A stretch of DNA of 44,169 nt, taken from an uncultured Gammaproteobacteria bacterium. Its GTDB lineage: Bacteria; Pseudomonadota; Gammaproteobacteria; PS1; Pseudothioglobaceae. Below, in pieces: positions 26,182 to 36,036 of this stretch (position 1 is the stretch's first letter; every line of letters begins with the position of its first letter). The position numbers and the translations under genes are program-made. A model generated the notes under the pieces. That model was not told where the DNA came from, did not search any database, and saw nothing but the letters and a program-made list of their open reading frames with translations. The stretch lies in contig CALCCK010000018.1 of the NCBI GenBank assembly GCA_937899995.1, positions 1 to 44,169 on the forward strand. The letters are read 5' to 3'.

Positions 26182-27020
26182 TATTTATTGTTGATTCTGG
26201 TGACTTCTAATAAATGCAGTCTGCGAGAGTCAGTTTTAAGCACTTTAAAATTAAACCCTTGTAAATCGATCTCGTTCATTTGCTCAGGCAGGTAAGTAAA
26301 ACCAGTAATGACAAAACCAGCCACGGTATCTACATCATCCGCATCTAAAGTGACTTCAAAAAATTCGTTAAATTCTTCTAATGGGGTATTGGCTTTAAGC
26401 AAATAACGGCCCTCGCCAAAATCGATGATATTGTCTTCTTCAAAATCATGCTCGTCTTCAATCTCACCTACAATTTGCTCAAGCACATCTTCTAGTGTAA
26501 CCAGTCCGGCAATTTCACCGTACTCATCCATCACCACCGCCATATGTGAGTGCTTTTGCTGGAAATCCCTAAGCAAGGCGCCCAAAGTTTTGCTTTCTGG
26601 CACCAAGACTGTAGGGCGTAAATACTCCTTGTAGCTGAATTCTTTTTTCTGATTATTGACCAAGTGCCCCAACAAATCTTTGGCCAAAATAATGCCTTGT
26701 ATTTTGTCTTCTTGTGCGTTTAAAACTGGGAATCGAGAATGTGCTGATTTGACCATTATCTTAAGCAAGTTTTTGGCTGAAGTTGTGTGTTTGATCAATA
26801 CCATTTTTGACTTTGGCACCATGACATCACGCACTTCTAAATTTTCAAGCTGCATGGTGCCCTCAATAATAGATCGAGTGTGAGAATCAATAACATGGTT
26901 TTCTTCCGCTTCTTTTAAAGCCTGTAATAGTTCATCACCAGATTGTAGCGGTGAATAGAAAAATTGTTTTTTTAATCTTTTCAAGAAAGACAATATCGAG
27001 GGATGGTGCTCTTCGTTCAT
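26181..27020 (-). CDS. corC: CorC-type CBS-domain Mg/Co efflux protein
   Basis: A 279-residue cytosolic protein with two CBS domains (from EVRDVMVPKSKM and again from PTVLVPESKT) and a C-terminal CorC/HlyC transporter-associated domain. The highly conserved MDEYGEIAGLVTLEDVLE is intact. It lacks the DUF21 membrane domain, matching CorC/YbeX rather than CorB. A minus-strand TATAAT at 27048-27053 could give corC its own promoter. In E. coli ybeX sits in the ybeZYX-lnt cluster; that context is absent here. Confidence 0.9.
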   Translation of the reverse strand: MNEEHHPSILSFLKRLKKQFFYSPLQSGDELLQALKEAEENHVIDSHTRSIIEGTMQLENLEVRDVMVPKSKMVLIKHTTSAKNLLKIMVKSAHSRFPVLNAQEDKIQGIILAKDLLGHLVNNQKKEFSYKEYLRPTVLVPESKTLGALLRDFQQKHSHMAVVMDEYGEIAGLVTLEDVLEQIVGEIEDEHDFEEDNIIDFGEGRYLLKANTPLEEFNEFFEVTLDADDVDTVAGFVITGFTYLPEQMNEIDLQGFNFKVLKTDSRRLHLLEVTRINNK

Positions 27021-27060
27021 TTAGAATTAATTATTTACTGGATTGTTATTATACCAAAAA

Positions 27061-27357
27061 TCAGGTTTTTTTACCACTACGCATGACTTTTCCTTGTGCA
27101 GCACGCTCTTTACGTACTTGCTTTGGATCGGCAATCAGTGGTCGATAGATTTCTACACGGTCTTTTTCACGCAAAATCGTGTCTAATTTAGCGATTTTAC
27201 CAAAAACACCAGTTTTGTCTTTGGTTAAATCAATTTGAGGATAAGTATCAATAATGCCAGACAGTTCAATGGCTTGTTTGAGTGTTGTGCCCTCATCTAC
27301 TTCCAACTCAAGTAGGGTTTGTTCTTTCTCTAGAGCGTAGGCAACTTCAACTAGCAT
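27061..27357 (-). CDS. rnfH: RnfH-family ubiquitin-like protein
   Basis: A 98-residue beta-grasp protein of the RnfH (UPF0125) family: [18 protein letters not shown] at the start, [25 protein letters not shown] in the core and a basic tail ([16 protein letters not shown]). The ATG at 27357 overlaps the hisA stop by 11 bases; a GTG lies directly before it. RnfH usually neighbours ratA/smpB, so its coupling to hisA is unusual. The function is not established; no rnf genes are in the window. Confidence 0.88.
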   Translation of the reverse strand: MLVEVAYALEKEQTLLELEVDEGTTLKQAIELSGIIDTYPQIDLTKDKTGVFGKIAKLDTILREKDRVEIYRPLIADPKQVRKERAAQGKVMRSGKKT

Positions 27358-28078
27358 CACAAAGCTGCTGCGCCTTAGCAAAATCTAGCGTGCCTTCGTA
27401 GATTGCACGACCAGTAATTGCACCCATAATGCCATGGCGTGCTTCAACCAATAAATTTGAAATATCATCCATATTGGTAATACCACCAGAAGCAATAATA
27501 GGAATGGAAGTTTGTTTAGCCAAATCAGCCGTGGCTTCTACATTCACCCCTTGCATCATGCCATCACGGGCAATATCGGTATAAATAATTGAGCTAATGC
27601 CATCTTGCTCAAACTGCTTAGATAAATCTACCACGTGTAGATCAGTTTGTTTGGCCCAACCTTCAGTAGCAACCAAACCATTATTTGCATCTAAACCAAC
27701 AATAATCTTGCCAGGGAACTCACGACATAACTCGGAGACAAACTCAGGATGCGTTACCGCCATGGTGCCAATAATGAGATAACTAATACCTGCCTCAATA
27801 TAAGTATTAGCAATCTGCATATTGCGAATACCGCCACCAATTTGCACTGGCAAGTCTGGAAATTCTTTAGTGATTTCAGTCACACTAGCTGCGTTAATTG
27901 GTTTACCTTCAAAAGCACCGTTAAGGTCTACCAGGTGTAAACGTTTAGCACCTTGCTCTACCCATTGTTCCGCCATCTCGGTTGGATTATCAGAAAATAC
28001 AGTGGTGTCATCCATCAGGCCTCGTCTTAGACGTACACACTGGCCATCTTTTAAATCAATTGCGGGAATAATAATCAT
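27347..28078 (-). CDS. hisA: Phosphoribosylformimino-AICAR phosphate isomerase
   Basis: A 243-residue TIM-barrel enzyme that isomerises ProFAR to PRFAR in histidine synthesis. The catalytic Asp8 is in [13 protein letters not shown] and the second acid in [17 protein letters not shown] and IIASGGI are the phosphate loops. In most gammaproteobacteria hisA lies between hisH and hisF; here it is between a dead comM and rnfH. Its start is 11 bases after the comM remnant. Confidence 0.96.
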   Translation of the reverse strand: MIIIPAIDLKDGQCVRLRRGLMDDTTVFSDNPTEMAEQWVEQGAKRLHLVDLNGAFEGKPINAASVTEITKEFPDLPVQIGGGIRNMQIANTYIEAGISYLIIGTMAVTHPEFVSELCREFPGKIIVGLDANNGLVATEGWAKQTDLHVVDLSKQFEQDGISSIIYTDIARDGMMQGVNVEATADLAKQTSIPIIASGGITNMDDISNLLVEARHGIMGAITGRAIYEGTLDFAKAQQLCDAS

Positions 28079-28089
28079 ATCTTTTTTAT

Positions 28090-28518
28090 TTATGCGTTGT
28101 TATTGCGGTGATAAGCTCTCGCCGGAAGCTGAAACTTGTCAATCACTTCTTCTAATAACTGTGTATTTTATTTATCTAACGGTACCATCTTTTCTGTTTC
28201 ATCAGGCTGAAGCTAATCATTCGATTTGCCTTGCCTGTCTAGCTGCCTATTATAAGCACTTAGCACTCTAGCGCGTATGGTTTCACTGTTTTCAATCTAC
28301 TCTTGGGATTGACTTAATAACACCTCTTTAGGTAATGATGGCACATCTAGTACCATGTCAATTCGATCTAACAATGGCACTGAAATCTTTAACTAACCCT
28401 CTGGCAAATAAACAATAGAAAAACTTGGTAAGCCGCCAGAAATATATACTTCAATCACCACTAAAGGGGAGTCCATTCCTGGGGATATGCGCGTAAAAAC
28501 TTTAGGGAGTTAACTCAT
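28090..28518 (-). pseudogene. comM: comM (Mg-chelatase-like) remnant with internal deletion
   Basis: One minus-strand frame from an ATG overlapping the tsaD stop (ATGA) to the TAA at 28090 carries both ends of ComM/YifB, interrupted by five in-frame stops. The N-terminal part reads LPKVFTRISPGMDSPLVV then IEVYISGGLPSFSIVYLPEG. After a stop it passes straight to the C-terminal part ISVPLLDRIDMVLDVP. Further on come ETIRARVLSAYNRQLDRQGK and LLEEVIDKFQLPARAYHR. Intact ComM is about 500 residues, so roughly 300-350 residues including the AAA+ core are gone. Because everything stays in one frame, the deletion was in-frame and the stops probably came by point mutation. ComM is a branch-migration helicase used in natural transformation. 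Confidence 0.88.
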
Positions 28519-29537
28519 ACTACTTCTAATTCCTCAAGACTCCATCTGGGTTTAATGGTGATTTCATTACCAGCTGATACCTGACCTTTAACTAGCCTTA
28601 AATGCCCAGCAAGGGCAATCATCGCACCATTATCGGTACAAAACTCTTGTCGTGGATAAAATACGTCTACTTCTAGTTTTTTACCCATTTGGTCTAAAAC
28701 CTGACGTAATGATTGATTAGCACTTACGCCACCTGCCACCACTAAGGTTGAATAATGTGTTTTCTCCAGCGCACGTCTGCATTTAATCATCAAGGTTTGT
28801 GTGGCCGCCACTTCAAAAGCTTTGGCAATATCGGCTTTTTGCTCTGGGTGCTTTGCAAAGGTATTGCGCGCAAAAGTTTTAAGACCACTAAAACTAAATT
28901 CTAACCCTGGGCGATCTGTCATCGGCCTTGGAAATTTAAACTGTGTTTCATCACCCTGCTCAGCTAGTGCCGCTAGTGCTGGCCCACCCGGATAACCCAA
29001 GCCTAAAATCTTGGCTGTTTTGTCAAAGGCCTCACCCACTGCATCGTCCAAAGACTCGCCCAGTATTTGATAATCACCAATACCTTTAACATCTACCAAC
29101 ATGGTGTGTCCACCAGACACTAACAATGCCACAAAAGGAAACTGTGGTTGTGTTTCTTCAAGCAATGGCGCTAACAAATGCCCTTCCATATGATGCACTG
29201 CCAAGGCAGGAATATTTAAACTCCAAGCCAAACTCTTGGCAACTGACGAACCTACCAATAAAGCCCCGGCCAAGCCTGGACCTGCCGTATAAGCAATACC
29301 GCTAATATCACTGAGTTGAAGTTTTGCCTCAGATAAGACCGCTTTGATTAAAGGAATGGTACGTCGAATATGATCACGTGAAGCTAACTCTGGTACCACG
29401 CCACCATATTCAGCATGCATTTCTACCTGAGAAAATAATTGATGGGCGATTAAGCCTTGATATGACGAATATAGTCCGATACCGGTTTCATCACAAGAGC
29501 TTTCAATACCAAGCGTGATAAAATTTTTAGTGGTCAC
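28515..29537 (-). CDS. tsaD: tRNA N6-threonylcarbamoyladenosine transferase subunit
   Basis: A 340-residue ASKHA-fold protein that installs t6A at position 37 of ANN-decoding tRNAs. GIESSCDET at 10-18, metal ligands His116 and His120 in HHMEGH, VSGGHT, and the C-terminal TDNGAMIA motif are intact. It overlaps lptB by 11 bases upstream and the comM remnant by four downstream. Partners tsaB, tsaC and tsaE are not in the window. Confidence 0.97.
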   Translation of the reverse strand: MTTKNFITLGIESSCDETGIGLYSSYQGLIAHQLFSQVEMHAEYGGVVPELASRDHIRRTIPLIKAVLSEAKLQLSDISGIAYTAGPGLAGALLVGSSVAKSLAWSLNIPALAVHHMEGHLLAPLLEETQPQFPFVALLVSGGHTMLVDVKGIGDYQILGESLDDAVGEAFDKTAKILGLGYPGGPALAALAEQGDETQFKFPRPMTDRPGLEFSFSGLKTFARNTFAKHPEQKADIAKAFEVAATQTLMIKCRRALEKTHYSTLVVAGGVSANQSLRQVLDQMGKKLEVDVFYPRQEFCTDNGAMIALAGHLRLVKGQVSAGNEITIKPRWSLEELEVV

Positions 29538-30261
29538 TACTGGATTCGCCTAAATAGACTTTTTTAACATCCTCATTAGATAAGATTTCTTCTTTATTGC
29601 CTCTGGCAATAATCTGCCCATCATGAAGTACGTACGAATGATCACAAGTATCTAGCATTTCTCGATAATTATGGTCGGTAATTAAAATACCAATACCTTT
29701 ATCACGAAGATGATAAATAACTTGCTGAATATCGCCCACTGAAATTGGATCAACTCCAGCAAAAGGCTCATCTAGCAAAACAAACTTTGGATTCATTGCT
29801 AACGCTCTGGCAATTTCCACGCGTCTACGCTCGCCACCTGAAAGACTTAAACCATCGATATGGCGAATGTGTTCAATATTAAATTCAACTAATAGTTCTT
29901 CTAATCGATGTTTTCTTTGCTTGCGCTTGAGCTGAGGATTAAGTTCCAATACCGCCATAATGTTATCTTCAACAGATAGCTTTCTAAAAACAGAAGGCTC
30001 TTGTGGTAAATACCCTAGCCCTAACTTTGCACGCTTATGCATAGGCAACTTACTAACCTGTGTTTCACCAATAAACACTTGACCTTCATCTGCTCTCACT
30101 AATCCACAAACAATATAGAAACACGTAGTCTTGCCAGCGCCATTTGGCCCTAATAAACCAACAATTTCACCACCTTTAACTTCAAAAGAAACATTACTCA
30201 CTACTTCACGTTGAGCATATTTTTTACGAATATTTTTAACCGTTAATGTGTTTTTCTGCAT
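29527..30261 (-). CDS. lptB: LPS export ABC ATPase LptB
   Basis: A 244-residue ATPase powering lipopolysaccharide transport from the inner membrane. Walker A GPNGAGKT at 38-45, [14 protein letters not shown] after the Q-loop, signature LSGGERRR, Walker [14 protein letters not shown] and the H-loop [10 protein letters not shown] all fit LptB closely. The usual neighbours lptC, lptA and rpoN are missing; the gene sits between birA and tsaD. Confidence 0.94.
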   Translation of the reverse strand: MQKNTLTVKNIRKKYAQREVVSNVSFEVKGGEIVGLLGPNGAGKTTCFYIVCGLVRADEGQVFIGETQVSKLPMHKRAKLGLGYLPQEPSVFRKLSVEDNIMAVLELNPQLKRKQRKHRLEELLVEFNIEHIRHIDGLSLSGGERRRVEIARALAMNPKFVLLDEPFAGVDPISVGDIQQVIYHLRDKGIGILITDHNYREMLDTCDHSYVLHDGQIIARGNKEEILSNEDVKKVYLGESSSDH

Positions 30262-30299
30262 AAATTAACAAAGCATTATTTTGAGTGCTTAATCTTACC

Positions 30300-31049
30300 C
30301 TAAATTAGGTGAATTTGTTCAGAGCTATAAGCTTCGATCATGGTGTTGTCTGACTTAATAATCAATGCGCCATGCTCATTAACTCCATTAGCAGTACCGA
30401 TGGTTTTTTTGTCTTGATAATTAAGCTCTAACTGTTTGCCTAGTAAATAATCATGTTGATTCCACTGCGCCTGAAAAGCAGAAAATCCGTGTTGCTCAAA
30501 GCGCTGGCAAGACTTTATTAAATTGTTGATTAGCTTTTCATGTAAGTCTACTAAATTAGGCAGAGTTGTGCAATTTTTTGACAGGTCAGTCCACGGCGTG
30601 TCACATTCAAAATCTGTAGCTAATTGATAATTCAAACCTAGGCCAATCACAACAGACTGCTGATCGTTTTGTACACTGTTTTCAATCAAGATACCGGCGA
30701 GTTTTTGGTCTTTAAAATACACGTCATTTGGCCATTTAAGTTTTAAGTGATCAAGATGGTATACACACTCTAATACATCAATCACTGACAAACCCATTGC
30801 CAAACTTAGACCATTTAATGCTACTTTTATAGAGAATGGATAACGCAATGATAACAACACGCTACTATCTTTTTTGCTTAACCATACTCGCTGATATTGA
30901 CCTTTCCCGGCGGTTTGTTCTCTGGCAATACAAACTTTAATGTTTTGAGAAAAAGGCAGCGTAGTTAGATAGTCGTTAGTACTGGTTGTTGACTCTAAAA
31001 TAGAGCAATCAACCCCATTAAGAAGTCTTAAAGTAGAATAATCAACCAT
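30300..31049 (-). CDS. birA: Biotin-protein ligase, catalytic type
   Basis: A 249-residue enzyme that attaches biotin to the acetyl-CoA carboxylase carrier protein. EQTAGKGQYQRVW and LKWPNDVYFKDQKLAGILIE are the biotinyl-AMP loop and active-site motifs. It begins directly with the ligase domain and lacks the N-terminal winged helix of E. coli BirA (321 residues), so it should not act as a biotin repressor. It is divergent from truA. Confidence 0.93.
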   Translation of the reverse strand: MVDYSTLRLLNGVDCSILESTTSTNDYLTTLPFSQNIKVCIAREQTAGKGQYQRVWLSKKDSSVLLSLRYPFSIKVALNGLSLAMGLSVIDVLECVYHLDHLKLKWPNDVYFKDQKLAGILIENSVQNDQQSVVIGLGLNYQLATDFECDTPWTDLSKNCTTLPNLVDLHEKLINNLIKSCQRFEQHGFSAFQAQWNQHDYLLGKQLELNYQDKKTIGTANGVNEHGALIIKSDNTMIEAYSSEQIHLI

Positions 31050-31099
31050 GTAATAATATTTGATAAAATAACTGAATTAATTTTACACCTAAATTATTT

Positions 31100-31843
31100 A
31101 TGAAATTAGCACTCGGTGTTGAGTACTTAGGTACAGACTTCCACGGCTGGCAACTACAAAAATCCGGCATTCGCACAGTTCAACAAGTGGTTGAAGAAGC
31201 GTTGTCTAGTATTGCTGACAAACCTATTCGTGTTTTTTGCTCAGGCCGAACAGATGCAGGTGTACACGCCATTGAGCAAGTAATTCACTTTGAAACCGAT
31301 GTTAAGCGTGAAGATAAAGCTTGGTTATTTGGCGGTAATGTCAACCTGCCTTATGATGTTAACTTCAAATGGGTTAAACAAGTGGATGATAATTTTCATG
31401 CGCGCTTTAATGCGTACGCCAGACAATATCATTACAAAATTCATAACACGCCAGTGCGCTCTGCACTAGCAGGTGCTCATGCGCTTTGGGAGCCAAGAAA
31501 ATTGGATATAACAGCCATAAGTACAGCGGCTGAATATTTGCTTGGTGAACATGATTTTTCTAGTTTTAGGGGTAGTTTATGCCAAGCCAAATCCCCAATC
31601 AAAACCATTGAATTTATTCGATTAACCCAAACCGATAATACAATCTTGTTAGATATTAAAGCCAATGCTTTTCTACATCACATGGTACGCAATATTGTTG
31701 GCACGCTACTCAAAGTGGGTAGAGGTGAAAAAACCATTGAGTGGGTTAATGAAGTATTGAATGCAAAAGACAGAAAATGTGCCGGCGCTACTGCTGAACC
31801 ACAAGGATTGTATTTCGTAAAAGCGTTTTATAAAAACTTATAA
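31100..31843 (+). CDS. truA: tRNA pseudouridine(38-40) synthase
   Basis: A 247-residue enzyme that modifies the anticodon arm. The catalytic Asp52 is in CSGRTDAGVHA; VEYLGTDFHGWQ at the start, RQYHYKI and FLHHMVRNIVG are the other TruA landmarks. It is monocistronic, with a bidirectional terminator just downstream shared with the convergent SulP gene. Confidence 0.97.
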   Translation: MKLALGVEYLGTDFHGWQLQKSGIRTVQQVVEEALSSIADKPIRVFCSGRTDAGVHAIEQVIHFETDVKREDKAWLFGGNVNLPYDVNFKWVKQVDDNFHARFNAYARQYHYKIHNTPVRSALAGAHALWEPRKLDITAISTAAEYLLGEHDFSSFRGSLCQAKSPIKTIEFIRLTQTDNTILLDIKANAFLHHMVRNIVGTLLKVGRGEKTIEWVNEVLNAKDRKCAGATAEPQGLYFVKAFYKNL

Positions 31844-31860
31844 TCAATAGTTGTTAATGC

Positions 31861-31898
31861 AAAAAAAAACCCAAGCTAAAACTTGGATTTTTTATTTT
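31861..31898. terminator. Bidirectional terminator, truA / sulP
   Basis: The stem CCAAG (31871-31875) with CTTGG (31882-31886) is flanked by a run of A on the left and ATTTTTTATTTT on the right, so a U-tract follows the hairpin in either direction. It lies 18 bases after truA and 18 bases past the minus-strand SulP stop. Confidence 0.8.
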
Positions 31899-31915
31899 AA
31901 TTTCAACAATAAATC

Positions 31916-33673
31916 TTATGAAATCAAGTGTTTTAACGGACTCTTCATCGCAGCCTCTTCATCGCCCAATTCTTTCCAGGCAAAGCGAAGTGCATCAGTA
32001 CGGCGATCATAAAAACGATCCTTACCGTACTTTTTAATAAATCCAGAGCGATCTAATACTTTCTCAATGCCTTCAGTACGAGCAAACAAGATTTCAACGC
32101 CACCAGCAGAACATCTTTCCACTAAACCTGACAATACTTCTTCGCCAGAAGCATCAATTTGATTAATACCTGCCATGTCAACAATAACGTATTTCAAACA
32201 TTCCTGCTTATCAGCAATAAGTTTTAAAATTTTGTCTTCAAAATAACCCGCATTAGCAAAATAAAGTGAACCAGAATATTTAACAATTGATACCACTTCA
32301 CAACTTTCAAGCTTATTGTCTAATGCATTAACCAGCATGCTTGAGCCGTCGTGTGCGGATAGTTCAGTAAACCTTGGCTCCATGGTGCGGTACAAGAACA
32401 AAGCCAATGATAAGATCACGCCAATCACAATACCGTTTTCTAAATGTGGTGCAAATAATAAAGTTAACACGAACGAAGTCACTCCAACAATTGCATCATG
32501 CTTCTCAACCTTCCAAGCGTGCACAATCGGTGCGAACTTAATCAAGTTAATCACAGCCATAATAATAACAGCTGCTAAAGTTGCTTGAGGCAGGTGATAT
32601 AACAACGGCGTTAAAAATACCAGTGTGATGCCCACAATCACTGCTGTTACTACCGATGAAAAACCTGTGACTGCACCTGCTGAGATATTAACCGCGGAAC
32701 GTGAAAATGAACCTGAAACTGCATAACCTTGGAAAAAACTAGAAACAACATTTGCTAAGCCTTGACCGATTAATTCTTGATCGGCATCAAGGCGTTGTTT
32801 GGTCTGTGCTGCCATAGATTTCGCAATAGAAATTGCTTCCATAAAACCAATCAAACCAATCGTAATTGCTACAACAATCATTTGGTTTATTACTGAGAAG
32901 TCAAACATCGGTATAACTAATGGTGGTAAACCTTCAGGTATTGCACCAACAATTGCACCGCCAAATCCGCCTTCATCAGCCGATATGCCAAAGCCCATCA
33001 CATAAGAAATAATTGTAGTTAATGTCACTGCAATTAATACGCCCGGTAATTTTGGTGCGTATGTCTTAACACCAATCATAATTACAAAAGCCAAAATAGC
33101 AATTAATAAAGTAACCATGTGTGTATCTGTAGCTACATTAGTAATAGTGCCCCATACTTGCTCATAAGTATGTTCACCTTCGCCTTTGCTAACACCGAAT
33201 ACTTTGTTTAACTGTGAAGTACCAATAATAATCGCAGCTGCGTTGGTAAAGCCAACCACAACTGGGTGAGATAAGAAATTAATAACAAAACCAAGTTTTA
33301 GTGCGCCTAACGCAAATTGGAATATACCCACCAAGAATGCTAACAATGAAGCATAAGCAGCATATGTCACCATATCCGCACCGTCTGGAATGATTGTTGG
33401 AATTGCTGCTGCGGTTAATAAAGATACAACAGCTACGGGGCCGGTACCTAATTGACGAGATGAGCCCATTAAAGCTGCAATCATCACCGGTAAGAACGAA
33501 GCGTATAAACCATATTGCGGTGCAAGACCTGCCAATTGTGCGTAGGCCATTGATTGTGGCACAAGCACTAATGCAACGGTCAAACCTGCAACTAAGTCTG
33601 CTTTTAAAATATCTTTGTCTTTTATCTCATGAATCCATGCCAAAAAAGGCAAGAACTTTGCAATCTTATCCAT
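31916..33673 (-). CDS. SulP-family anion permease with STAS domain
   Basis: A 585-residue inner-membrane transporter. The N-terminal part carries the SulP signature region (DLVAGLTVALVLVPQSMAYAQLAG, QYGLYASFLPV) and ten or more helices. The C-terminal STAS domain includes VDMAGINQIDASGEEVL. SulP proteins move sulfate, bicarbonate or other anions; sequence alone does not say which. A second, only distantly similar SulP gene is divergent from it across 168 bases, so both may share a regulatory region. Confidence 0.9.
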   Translation of the reverse strand: MDKIAKFLPFLAWIHEIKDKDILKADLVAGLTVALVLVPQSMAYAQLAGLAPQYGLYASFLPVMIAALMGSSRQLGTGPVAVVSLLTAAAIPTIIPDGADMVTYAAYASLLAFLVGIFQFALGALKLGFVINFLSHPVVVGFTNAAAIIIGTSQLNKVFGVSKGEGEHTYEQVWGTITNVATDTHMVTLLIAILAFVIMIGVKTYAPKLPGVLIAVTLTTIISYVMGFGISADEGGFGGAIVGAIPEGLPPLVIPMFDFSVINQMIVVAITIGLIGFMEAISIAKSMAAQTKQRLDADQELIGQGLANVVSSFFQGYAVSGSFSRSAVNISAGAVTGFSSVVTAVIVGITLVFLTPLLYHLPQATLAAVIIMAVINLIKFAPIVHAWKVEKHDAIVGVTSFVLTLLFAPHLENGIVIGVILSLALFLYRTMEPRFTELSAHDGSSMLVNALDNKLESCEVVSIVKYSGSLYFANAGYFEDKILKLIADKQECLKYVIVDMAGINQIDASGEEVLSGLVERCSAGGVEILFARTEGIEKVLDRSGFIKKYGKDRFYDRRTDALRFAWKELGDEEAAMKSPLKHLIS

Positions 33674-33841
33674 TTATGTTTCCAATTATTTAAAAATCTA
33701 ACTACAGACGAGCCAGAAGAATATAAGGGATATATTATATAATAATAACTACATTTATAGTATGCCATTTTGTATAATATTGCACTTGTCTTTTTCAGCA
33801 AACATTAAGCAAAAATACTTAAACATCAACAAGGATTTATC
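33674..33841. promoter_or_regulatory. Shared promoter region of the two SulP genes
   Basis: A 168-base AT-rich gap. TATAAT at 33773-33778 faces the plus-strand gene, about 64 bases before its ATG, without a good -35. AAGGA precedes the ATG at 33842 as the ribosome-binding site. AT-rich tracts at 33730-33745 could serve the minus strand. No clear operator was seen. Confidence 0.4.
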
Positions 33842-35464
33842 ATGAAATTAATCGAAAACCTACATTTTAACAATATCCGTGGCGATATTACTGGCGGTAT
33901 TACAGCAGGTGTTGTAGCACTACCATTTGCTATTGCCATGGGATTGGCTTCAGGCGCAGGTGCAATTGCGGGTTTATACGGTGCGATTATTACTGGTTTC
34001 TTTGCTGCCTTATTTGGTGGTACGGGTGCCCAGGTGTCTGGTCCAACTGGCCCAATGACGGTAGTGATGGCACTGATTGTGACCAAGTACATCGCTATGT
34101 TTCCTGAAACTGGATTGGCAATTGCATTCACCACTGTTGTTTTAGGTGGTTTATTCCAGATTGGCTTTGGTGTTTTAAAGTTAGGCCGTTTTATTAACCT
34201 GATGCCGCACCCAGTAACCTCTGGCTTTATGACCGGTATTGGCGTTATTATTATCATTTTACAGATCCCGCAAGTGCTTGGCTTGTATGAGATCAAAGGC
34301 TCTACCATGGGTATTTTTTCTCAACTAAGTGATGTTGAAAGTTATTTTTCAAACACCGGCGCTATTACCATTGCACTCATTACAATTGCTGTTGTTTATC
34401 TATTCCCTAAAAAAATCGGAAAATTTATTCCAGCCCCTTTATTTGCCCTGGTTACAGGTACTTTAATTTTATTATTTTTCCCGCAATACTTCTCATCAGA
34501 AGTAGAGCCGTTAAATAACATGATCCTAGGTGAAATCCCAACAGGACTACCTTCGTTCCATATGCCAGTTTGGGAGGCAAGTATTATTCTTGATATGGCT
34601 GCCTCGGGCATGATGTTGGCTATCTTAGGTTCGATCGACTCATTGTTAACCTCTTTAGTATCAGATGAAATCACTCGCACACATCATAAGTCAGACCGTG
34701 AATTAATCGGTCAAGGTATTGGTAATACCGTATCAGGCTTATTTGGTGGTTTGCCGGGTGCAGGTGCAACCATGCGCACCATGGCCAATGTAAAAGCTGG
34801 TGGCTTAACGCCAATTTCTGGCGCACTACACGCTGTATTGTTACTGGCAATTGTTTTAGGTGGTGCGCAGTATGCCAAAGAAATCCCGCTAGCAGTACTT
34901 GGAGCAATCTTGGTGAAGGTTGGTACTGATATTATTGATTGGGAATACTTAAAAGGCTTGGCTTCAAAGCCAAAATCTGGTGCGCTTATCATGATTGTTG
35001 TACTCAGTATTACCGTACTTTACAATCTTATGGCTGCTGTGGGCATTGGACTGGTAATGGCCAGTTTGATATTCTTACAAAGAATGACCGATGTGCAATT
35101 AGCAAGTATTATTTCTGTGCAGACCATTGAAGAAGCTTCTCATTTAGATGAGACACATCAAGAATTGATTCGTGCTGGCAACACATTGTTCTATCAGTTA
35201 AACGGTCCAATGAGTTTTGGTTCGGCCAAAGGCATTGTAAGAGACTTTTCAACTAAATCTAATTACGATAGAGTGATTCTAGACCTATCAAATGTGCCTG
35301 TGATTGATTACACTACTTCACGCGGCATTGCTGAAATTTGCAATATTTGTAAAGAGAAGTCTGCAGATATCACCATTGTTGGTGCAAACACCAAAGTGCG
35401 ACACTTCTTGGAGAACATTGGCCTTGATAAAAGTTTAATCGCCTTGTCTTTAATAAAAGACTGA
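33842..35464 (+). CDS. SulP-family anion permease with STAS domain
   Basis: A 540-residue transporter of a different SulP subgroup from its divergent neighbour. It begins DITGGITAGVVALPFAIAMG and has TGAQVSGPTGPMTVV in the substrate-binding helix region. EITRTHHKSDRELIGQGIGN and a C-terminal STAS domain (LDLSNVPVIDYTTSRGI) follow. This subgroup includes bicarbonate transporters of the BicA type as well as sulfate permeases. Bicarbonate import for CO2 fixation, or sulfate export after sulfide oxidation, are both plausible and neither is shown here. Confidence 0.9.
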   Translation: MKLIENLHFNNIRGDITGGITAGVVALPFAIAMGLASGAGAIAGLYGAIITGFFAALFGGTGAQVSGPTGPMTVVMALIVTKYIAMFPETGLAIAFTTVVLGGLFQIGFGVLKLGRFINLMPHPVTSGFMTGIGVIIIILQIPQVLGLYEIKGSTMGIFSQLSDVESYFSNTGAITIALITIAVVYLFPKKIGKFIPAPLFALVTGTLILLFFPQYFSSEVEPLNNMILGEIPTGLPSFHMPVWEASIILDMAASGMMLAILGSIDSLLTSLVSDEITRTHHKSDRELIGQGIGNTVSGLFGGLPGAGATMRTMANVKAGGLTPISGALHAVLLLAIVLGGAQYAKEIPLAVLGAILVKVGTDIIDWEYLKGLASKPKSGALIMIVVLSITVLYNLMAAVGIGLVMASLIFLQRMTDVQLASIISVQTIEEASHLDETHQELIRAGNTLFYQLNGPMSFGSAKGIVRDFSTKSNYDRVILDLSNVPVIDYTTSRGIAEICNICKEKSADITIVGANTKVRHFLENIGLDKSLIALSLIKD

Positions 35465-35492
35465 TAATTTATTGTGTGTAATTCTAAAGACT

Positions 35493-36002
35493 TTAAAAAT
35501 TTTCATCCCAGTCTACCAATATCTGTTGCTTATCAAGATCAACAGATATTAAAAAAGGCTCAATATAAGGCACCCAATGTTCTTTTCTATCCTCACCTGA
35601 TGAGGGTTCTTTTTCGCCGTTAACTACCAAGACATTATTAGCCCCTGTATCAACTAAATTAACAACCTTACCAAGGGAAATGCCTTTTTGATTAATAACT
35701 TCCAAGCCAATTAAATCTTCCCAATAATGTTCGCCTTCAGATAATTTAGGTAATTGTGATTTTTCAATGTACAAATCAATGCCAATCATGGATCGTGCTT
35801 GTTCACAATCATTGATATTTTTAAGTTGGGCGACAATGGTCTTGCCTTGTTCACGGCCTCTAATGATTTCTAATGTTTGCCACTGGCCATCTACCTGGAT
35901 ATGCCAAGGCTGATAGGATAGGATGTTTTTTCGAGGGTGTGTGTGTGAAAATAATTTCACCCATCCCTGAACGCCAAAAAGGCCATTGATCTTGCCGACC
36001 AA
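35493..36002 (-). CDS. rimM: Ribosome maturation factor RimM
   Basis: A 169-residue two-domain protein that binds S19 and helps 16S rRNA processing. It begins VGKINGLFGVQGWVKLFSHT and has HYWEDLIGLEV and GANNVLVV at the PRC domain. The start is doubtful: the only standard codon is TTG at 36002, with AGG only three bases before it, and the open frame upstream (KRLL) continues the family's first beta strand. Translation may start at a non-standard codon upstream or be coupled to rpsP, which ends 34 bases earlier. trmD and rplS, which usually follow, are absent. Confidence 0.87.
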   Translation of the reverse strand: MVGKINGLFGVQGWVKLFSHTHPRKNILSYQPWHIQVDGQWQTLEIIRGREQGKTIVAQLKNINDCEQARSMIGIDLYIEKSQLPKLSEGEHYWEDLIGLEVINQKGISLGKVVNLVDTGANNVLVVNGEKEPSSGEDRKEHWVPYIEPFLISVDLDKQQILVDWDENF

Positions 36003-36036
36003 CAGCCTTTTAGGATTAGAAGTGGTTGCTGTTGAA

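Noticed and set aside
27822-28271. Plus-strand ORF of 149 codons over the hisA start and comM remnant
   Set aside because: It is antisense to hisA and the remnant, with no ribosome-binding site or family resemblance.
28079-28514. Apparently empty 436-base gap between hisA and tsaD
   Set aside because: It is not empty: the minus strand carries a decayed comM in one frame.
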